From positions 1 through 8,727 of the forward strand of contig CAKPDW010000061.1 of the NCBI GenBank assembly GCA_934149115.1: a DNA stretch of 8,727 nt. The letters are read 5' to 3'. The notes beneath the pieces are model-generated. The model had not been told where the DNA came from. It ran no database searches and saw only the letters and a program-made list of their open reading frames with translations. Below, one piece after another: positions 6,608-8,727 of this stretch. Both the position numbers and the translations under genes were made by a program. This stretch comes from an uncultured Clostridia bacterium. Lineage in GTDB: Bacteria > Bacillota > Clostridia > TANB77 > CAG-508. Numbering within the stretch: position 1 is the first letter of the stretch; each line of letters begins with the position of its first letter.

Positions 6608-6655
6608 AAAAGACACCAGAGCCAAGAATTTTTTCTTTGTTCTGGTGTCTTTTTT
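6608..6655. terminator. bidirectional terminator between convergent genes
   Basis: AAAAGACACCAGA (6608-6620) pairs with TCTGGTGTCTTTT (6641-6653), followed by further T on the plus strand; the A-rich left arm supplies a U-run on the minus strand. It separates the plus-strand repeat-protein gene from the minus-strand broken gene ending at 6658. Confidence 0.88.
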
Positions 6656-6657
6656 AA

Positions 6658-6933
6658 TTATCCCAAACTTGTACATTCCTTTTCAGTTAAAATTAATTTA
6701 TATAACTTTATACTTATTAATATTTCTATAATTGATAATATAAAACATATTAAACAAAATGCAATACAGCAAAACATTAGTAAATAATTATTCATATTAA
6801 ACATTATGCTTGCAACAAATGAGATTATCATTGTTACTATTGCATATATTGTAGTAGCTTTTGTTTTTACTTTTATATATTCATTACTTCTATTTTGTAA
6901 TTCTAGATTATTTTTTTATACTTCATTTGCCAT
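6658..6933 (-). pseudogene. broken gene for a small two-helix membrane protein
   Basis: The minus strand from about 6915 to 6658 reads as a clear protein with two hydrophobic helices (TTIYAIVTMIISFVASIMF and LLMFCCIAFCLICFILSIIEI) and ends 2 bases from the terminator at 6608-6655. It lacks a usable start. The in-frame ATG at 6933 is cut off after five codons by TAA (6918-6916). A second ATG at 6926 is one base out of frame across a run of seven A (6917-6911), so one more A would give a continuous protein of about 88 aa beginning MKYKK. No good ribosome site precedes either ATG. It is either a decaying gene or an A-run sequencing error. I do not recognise the family; the first cytoplasmic stretch (ELQNRSNEYIKVKTKA) looks like a coiled segment. 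Confidence 0.65.
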
Positions 6934-7195
6934 ATTTTGAAAAGTAAGAGCAATCTCATAAAAAATTTTGCCCAAAAAAATAATTAGATATTTTTTTCCA
7001 AATGTTAATAACAACACAGAAAAACTCCCAAGTTAACTTGAGAGTGTGGTGCCAACGAAGTAGTTATTTACAACTTTTTGGCTCTCTTGACAATTGATAC
7101 AAATATCAATCAATTTATATATAAATTAACAGATTTTTTAATAAAAATCAAGAAATTTTATCAAAAAAAAATTACAAAAATTTGTTTTGCTTATA
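6661..7195. other. intergenic/decayed stretch: broken membrane gene plus a small RNA
   Basis: Apart from the broken minus-strand gene (to 6933) and the small RNA (about 7020-7090), bases 7091-7195 contain a 7-pair hairpin (7093-7099 with 7104-7110) and a 16-base perfect AT palindrome (7113-7128). No gene is supported on either strand. Confidence 0.5.
7020..7090 (-). ncRNA. small RNA with anti-Shine-Dalgarno sequence and terminator
   Basis: The 3' end is an intrinsic terminator: CUCUCAAG/CUUGGGAG around UUAA, then five U (7024-7020). The one G-U pair in its stem would be a mismatch on the plus strand, so the minus strand is the transcribed one. Just upstream is a second hairpin (7082-7051): GCCAA/UUGGC closing AAGU/ACUU and a small AT loop. 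Between them lies CACCACACUC. This can pair with the Shine-Dalgarno region GAGGUGGUG (7299-7307) of the 37-aa peptide mRNA over 6+3 pairs with one bulged A. An upstream GAGAG (minus, near 7087-7083) could also pair with the 5' arm of the terminator. The promoter is uncertain, so the 5' end is approximate. Regulation of the toxin-like mRNA in trans is inference. Confidence 0.55.
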
Positions 7196-7224
7196 TTGAT
7201 TACTTTTAAATTGTATGTTATACT
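7196..7224 (+). promoter_or_regulatory. promoter of the toxin-like mRNA
   Basis: TTGATT (7196-7201) and TATACT (7219-7224) are 17 bases apart. The predicted start (about 7231) coincides with the first base of the locus inverted repeat, which supports the call. Confidence 0.72.
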
Positions 7225-7265
7225 AGCTGACATAGGAAATGAACATAGTAGTAGATATGTGTTGC

Positions 7266-7307
7266 CACTACACTCGATAACTTTTGTTATCAGAAAGTGA
7301 GGTGGTG
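7266..7307 (+). promoter_or_regulatory. 5'-UTR hairpin sequestering the Shine-Dalgarno sequence of the 37-aa peptide
   Basis: CACTACACTC (7266-7275) pairs with GAGGTGGTG (7299-7307) over nine pairs with one bulged A. It encloses a perfect 6-pair hairpin GATAAC/GTTATC with a TTTT loop (7276-7291). The sequestered arm is the ribosome site of the ATG at 7311. Built-in masking of the ribosome site is common in toxin mRNAs of type I systems. The same CACTAC block can alternatively pair with the 3' copy at 7479-7490. Confidence 0.75.
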
Positions 7308-7310
7308 TTT

Positions 7311-7424
7311 ATGAGTTTTATACTTTTTTTAATATATGCCTTAATGGTATCAGCAACAGTAAACGTAACCTTATTAACGATTTTATACATAAAATATGTA
7401 AATTCAATTATATATAAGGAATAA
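7311..7424 (+). CDS. 37-aa hydrophobic peptide, putative type I toxin
   Basis: The peptide starts MSFILFLIYALMVSATVNVT and ends YVNSIIYKE. It is a single hydrophobic helix (about residues 3-27) with a short polar tail, the size and shape of membrane-acting type I toxins in Bacillota, although I see no close match to TxpA, BsrG, Fst or the Clostridioides difficile toxins. The ribosome site GAGGTGG is five bases before the ATG and is locked in a hairpin. The mRNA is overlapped at its 3' end by a convergent RNA from a consensus promoter. The gene is too short for routine callers and could be missed in annotation. Toxicity is inferred from architecture only. Alternatives are a small membrane regulator or a holin-like peptide. 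Confidence 0.75.
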   Translation: MSFILFLIYALMVSATVNVTLLTILYIKYVNSIIYKE

Positions 7425-7426
7425 AA

Positions 7427-7471
7427 ATAACAACACATTCCACTATGCCAATATTGCGAATGTGTTGTTAT
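7427..7471. terminator. shared terminator hairpin of the sense and antisense RNAs
   Basis: Fourteen pairs (7427-7440 with 7458-7471) surround a 17-base loop, three bases after the peptide stop codon. The minus strand has a good U-run (TTTTT at 7427-7423); the plus strand has only ATACTTTT. It probably ends the antisense RNA efficiently and the mRNA less so, allowing read-through to the 3' inverted repeat. Confidence 0.75.
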
Positions 7472-7517
7472 ACTTTTATGTAGTGGTAACCGCATTCACT
7501 GCGGTTATTCATTTCCT
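7427..7517 (-). ncRNA. antisense RNA, putative type I antitoxin
   Basis: About 90 nt from the consensus promoter at 7524-7552 to the terminator hairpin at 7427-7471, converging on the peptide mRNA. It contains an 8-pair hairpin UAACCGCA/UGCGGUUA (7507-7487) near its 5' end and the block UACCACUACA, which resembles the anti-Shine-Dalgarno arm of the mRNA. It is complementary to the mRNA only downstream of the peptide stop codon, as in the txpA/ratA and bsrG/SR4 arrangements, where the antitoxin pairs with the 3' part of the toxin mRNA. No credible reading frame is present. Confidence 0.7.
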
Positions 7518-7523
7518 ATATTT

Positions 7524-7552
7524 ATTATACACAGATAATTATAAAATGTCAA
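7524..7552 (-). promoter_or_regulatory. consensus promoter of the antisense RNA
   Basis: On the minus strand a perfect TTGACA (7547-7552) and a perfect TATAAT (7524-7529) are separated by exactly 17 bases. It is the best promoter in the window and stronger than the sense promoter, as expected for an antitoxin RNA made in excess. Confidence 0.9.
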
Positions 7553-7580
7553 ATATATTCCTAAAATAAAATTATAGACT

Positions 7581-7613
7581 GCTACGGGAGAAAAAAGAAT
7601 TTTCTCCCATAGC
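7581..7613 (-). terminator. hairpin after the 141-aa gene, possible terminator
   Basis: GGGAGAAAA (7586-7594) pairs with TTTTCTCCC (7600-7608), and the stem extends past one mismatch through GCTA/TAGC. It begins 18 bases past the stop codon of the minus-strand gene but lacks a U-run, so it may act as a 3' protective hairpin instead. Confidence 0.5.
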
Positions 7614-7630
7614 ACCACTATGAAACTGAA

Positions 7631-8056
7631 TCAGACTTTGTTGTAATCCTCATTGTACTTATAAAGGGGAGCCATATCCAAAATACATATTGCCATAAAT
7701 TCGTTATTCAACATACATTCAGTAACCTGCTCCTCTGAATAATATTCCCAGATTGATACAACGTTACGAACGATACCTTTTCCGTCTGAATTATCACCAG
7801 CAAAAGTTTCAGGTCCTTCTTCTAAAAAGCGAGTATATCCCATATCATCTTTATAAAAAACATCAAACTGTTCCGAAGAGATAAAACCGTTATCTACAAA
7901 CAATGCCATTAAATTCTCTGGTACTTTACTATCTATACCATCCATTTTAGAATTGAGCATTTCTTTAGTGTCGACATTGCTTACTGAAACTGTAGCTAGA
8001 AAAATGTTTTCCTTCTTGAAATGAGTTCCGATTTTTTGCTGATTGCTTACTGTCAT
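7631..8056 (-). CDS. unrecognised 141-aa acidic soluble protein
   Basis: I do not recognise this family. The start is ATG 8056 (MTVSNQQKIGTHFKKENIFL), fixed by AAGGAGG a few bases upstream. The frame is open further upstream but that part covers the leader hairpin and promoter. There is no signal peptide, membrane helix or known motif. The protein is rich in Asp/Glu and aromatic residues, with helix-like stretches such as EEQVTECMLNNEFMAICILDMAPLY near the C-terminus. As with the 312-aa gene, the composition is less AT-biased than the chromosomal-type genes on the left, suggesting acquired DNA. It is monocistronic, with a probable promoter at 8140-8169 and a leader hairpin that could control access to its ribosome site. 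Confidence 0.82.
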   Translation of the reverse strand: MTVSNQQKIGTHFKKENIFLATVSVSNVDTKEMLNSKMDGIDSKVPENLMALFVDNGFISSEQFDVFYKDDMGYTRFLEEGPETFAGDNSDGKGIVRNVVSIWEYYSEEQVTECMLNNEFMAICILDMAPLYKYNEDYNKV

Positions 8057-8062
8057 AGTTAT

Positions 8063-8099
8063 TCCTCCTTGTAATTGTTCGGAGGACTGTGCCTCCGAA
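8063..8099 (-). promoter_or_regulatory. leader with alternative hairpins at the Shine-Dalgarno of the 141-aa gene
   Basis: On the minus transcript UUCGGAGG (8099-8092) pairs perfectly with CCUCCGAA (8085-8078) around a 6-base loop, leaving the ribosome site AAGGAGG (8070-8064) free. Alternatively the UCCUCC at 8086-8081 can pair with GGAGGA of the ribosome site itself (8068-8063) over six bases. The two folds exclude each other, so a simple translational switch is possible. Confidence 0.5.
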
Positions 8100-8139
8100 A
8101 AGTATTTTTTCAAAGGCAACAAAAAATTGTTACAATATA

Positions 8140-8169
8140 ATTGTAGCACAATTTACACAAAAAAAGCAA
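8140..8169 (-). promoter_or_regulatory. probable promoter of the 141-aa gene
   Basis: On the minus strand TTGCTT (8164-8169) and TACAAT (8140-8145) are 18 bases apart. The -10 overlaps a small inverted repeat, TACAAT-ATA-ATTGTA (8131-8145), that could be an operator. Confidence 0.5.
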
Positions 8170-8214
8170 CTTATCCCATCCAAGGCCATTGAAAATATAT
8201 AGTGCTATTTGATT

Positions 8215-8536
8215 TTATTCTGTTGTATCCATCTCCATAAGTTTAGCCATTACAAACATTACAAGTTTATATTTTGCAAAATTTATAAGTGTAGTTCTAT
8301 ATTCTTCATCAATGTCTTTTAGCATAGTATCAAATTTTTCTTGCTACATCATTAACAATTTGATTATCATTATCATTATCATCAAAAACACCATTCTTAT
8401 ATAGGTCATCACTAACATACTTGTATTTTTCATCTTTATCAAAGCCAATTTTATTTTGAAATCGTTTAATTAACTTATGCCAAAATCCTTTGAATTTCTG
8501 TAATTCTTGTTTAATTATTTTCAATTTATACACCAT
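8215..8536 (-). pseudogene. frameshifted gene fragment, possibly the tail of a plasmid mobilisation/recombination protein
   Basis: One minus-strand frame (8536-8330, 68 aa) contains FWHKLIKRFQNKIGFDKDE and YVSDDLYKNGVFDDND and stops at TGA in ARKI. The next frame (8343-8215) continues as QEKFDTMLKDIDEEYRTTLI and so on to TTE. Removing one A from the run of five at the join gives VARKFDTMLKDIDEEYR, a smooth continuation to a protein of about 107 aa. The FW.KLI.RF...DE.Y..V..DLY..G pattern recalls C-termini of Mob/Pre (MobV-type) proteins of Bacillota plasmids, from memory and not proven. The ATG at 8536 has AAAGG directly touching it, a poor start, so this may be a 5'-truncated remnant. Confidence 0.5.
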
Positions 8537-8575
8537 CCTTTCGTTTGGATGATTTTTATATTGTTTTTAGACAAC

Positions 8576-8614
8576 AAAAAAATCAACCAGATTTTATTTT
8601 CTGATTGATTTTTG
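8576..8614. terminator. bidirectional terminator upstream of the mobilisation-like fragment
   Basis: AATCAACCAGA (8581-8591) pairs with TCTGATTGATT (8600-8610). The one imperfect position is a G-U pair only on the minus strand, where seven U follow; the plus strand has five. A minus-strand transcript from beyond the window's right end, or from 8617-8691, would end here. Confidence 0.75.
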
Positions 8615-8616
8615 TA

Positions 8617-8691
8617 TCTATCTGTTTTATTAGTTCGAACAGATACGTCATTGGTGCGATTCGTAGACAGGTATGCGAAAAATAGCACCAT
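8617..8691. other. structured right-end segment
   Basis: Two hairpins lie in a row: TATCTGTT/AACAGATA (8619-8626 with 8638-8645), and GGTGC/GCACC (8653-8657 with 8685-8689) enclosing TTCGTA/TGCGAA (8660-8665 with 8674-8679, one G-U). With the minus-strand terminator at 8576-8614 directly following, this could be a small minus-strand RNA or a transfer/replication origin element linked to the mobilisation-like fragment. The evidence is structural only. Confidence 0.4.
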
Positions 8692-8727
8692 TTATTTATC
8701 ATTTTATAAAATTCAATTTACTGTAAT

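Larger units (their letters stand above)
7232..7519. repeat. inverted repeat bounding the toxin-antitoxin-like locus
   Basis: ATAGGAAATGAA (7232-7243) is repeated in inverse at 7508-7519 without mismatch. A second block, GTTGCCACTACA (7261-7272), is repeated in inverse at 7479-7490 with one difference. The gap between the blocks is 17 bases on each side, so the first 41 bases of the sense and antisense transcripts align without gaps. Confidence 0.85.

Noticed and set aside
7268..7495. Minus-strand 75-aa reading frame across the toxin-like locus
   Set aside because: It lies opposite the peptide and through both hairpins, has no ribosome site, and its sequence lacks protein-like character; the promoters explain the locus as RNA plus peptide.
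7232..7519. Very short peptides starting at the AUG in the common 5' end of both RNAs (13 and 14 residues, both with a His-Tyr pair)
   Set aside because: The AUG is only about eight bases from the predicted RNA ends with no room for a ribosome site; the shared residues follow from the repeated CCACTACA block.
8057..8149. Longer N-terminus (31 extra residues) for the 141-aa protein
   Set aside because: It would be translated from the leader hairpin and promoter -10 region, while ATG 8056 has a strong AAGGAGG site.
8646..8691. tRNA-like element near the right end
   Set aside because: The GGTGC/GCACC stem encloses only one inner stem; there is no T-arm GTTCGA in place, anticodon arm or CCA-proximal layout.
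1..8727. CRISPR array or multi-gene defence operon
   Set aside because: No regularly spaced direct repeats or cas-like motifs are visible, and the unrecognised genes are single transcription units with their own promoters and terminators.

Overview
The window is very AT-rich DNA with A/T-ending codons, strong AGGAGG-type ribosome binding sites, sigma-A promoters with 17-base spacers and many intrinsic terminators. Together with a VanW-family wall protein, a stand-alone HU gene and a stand-alone starch-binding module, this points to a low-GC Bacillota genome, most likely a gut-type Clostridia. This is inferred from gene content and base composition; no marker gene is present.

Left part (1-4060), chromosome-like genes. 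A minus-strand VanW/G5 wall-associated protein (193-1983) diverges from an XRE/LexA-like regulator (2121-2694) that is broken by a one-base frameshift after codon 24. Then come a 153-aa CBM25/53-like protein with a basic tail (2809-3270) and the HU gene (3784-4059). A 27-pair hairpin lies between the last two, and three hairpins in a row follow HU.

Middle part (4140-6660), genes I do not recognise. A 312-aa soluble protein is on the minus strand (4319-5257). Upstream of it is a free-standing minus-strand RNA (about 5561-5408) with its own promoter, a three-way-junction fold and a strong terminator. A plus-strand protein with one N-terminal membrane helix and three repeats of about 62 residues follows (5820-6578).

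Right part (6650-8727), accessory or decaying DNA. It holds a broken membrane-protein gene (6658-6933), a small minus-strand RNA (about 7090-7020), and a compact locus (7196-7552) with the architecture of a type I toxin-antitoxin system. That locus has a 37-aa hydrophobic peptide whose Shine-Dalgarno sequence is sequestered in a hairpin, and a convergent antisense RNA driven by a consensus promoter. The two transcripts begin with the same 12 bases because the locus is bounded by an inverted repeat. The neighbouring small RNA carries a sequence complementary to the peptide's Shine-Dalgarno region. An unrecognised 141-aa gene (7631-8056) with a possible Shine-Dalgarno switch, a frameshifted fragment resembling the tail of a plasmid mobilisation protein (8215-8536) and a structured right end complete the window.

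The most interesting parts are the symmetric type I toxin-antitoxin candidate with its possible second RNA, and the unassigned RNA at 5408-5561. Three reading-frame lesions within 7 kb, two of them at A-runs, mean sequencing or assembly error has to be excluded before they are read as biology.
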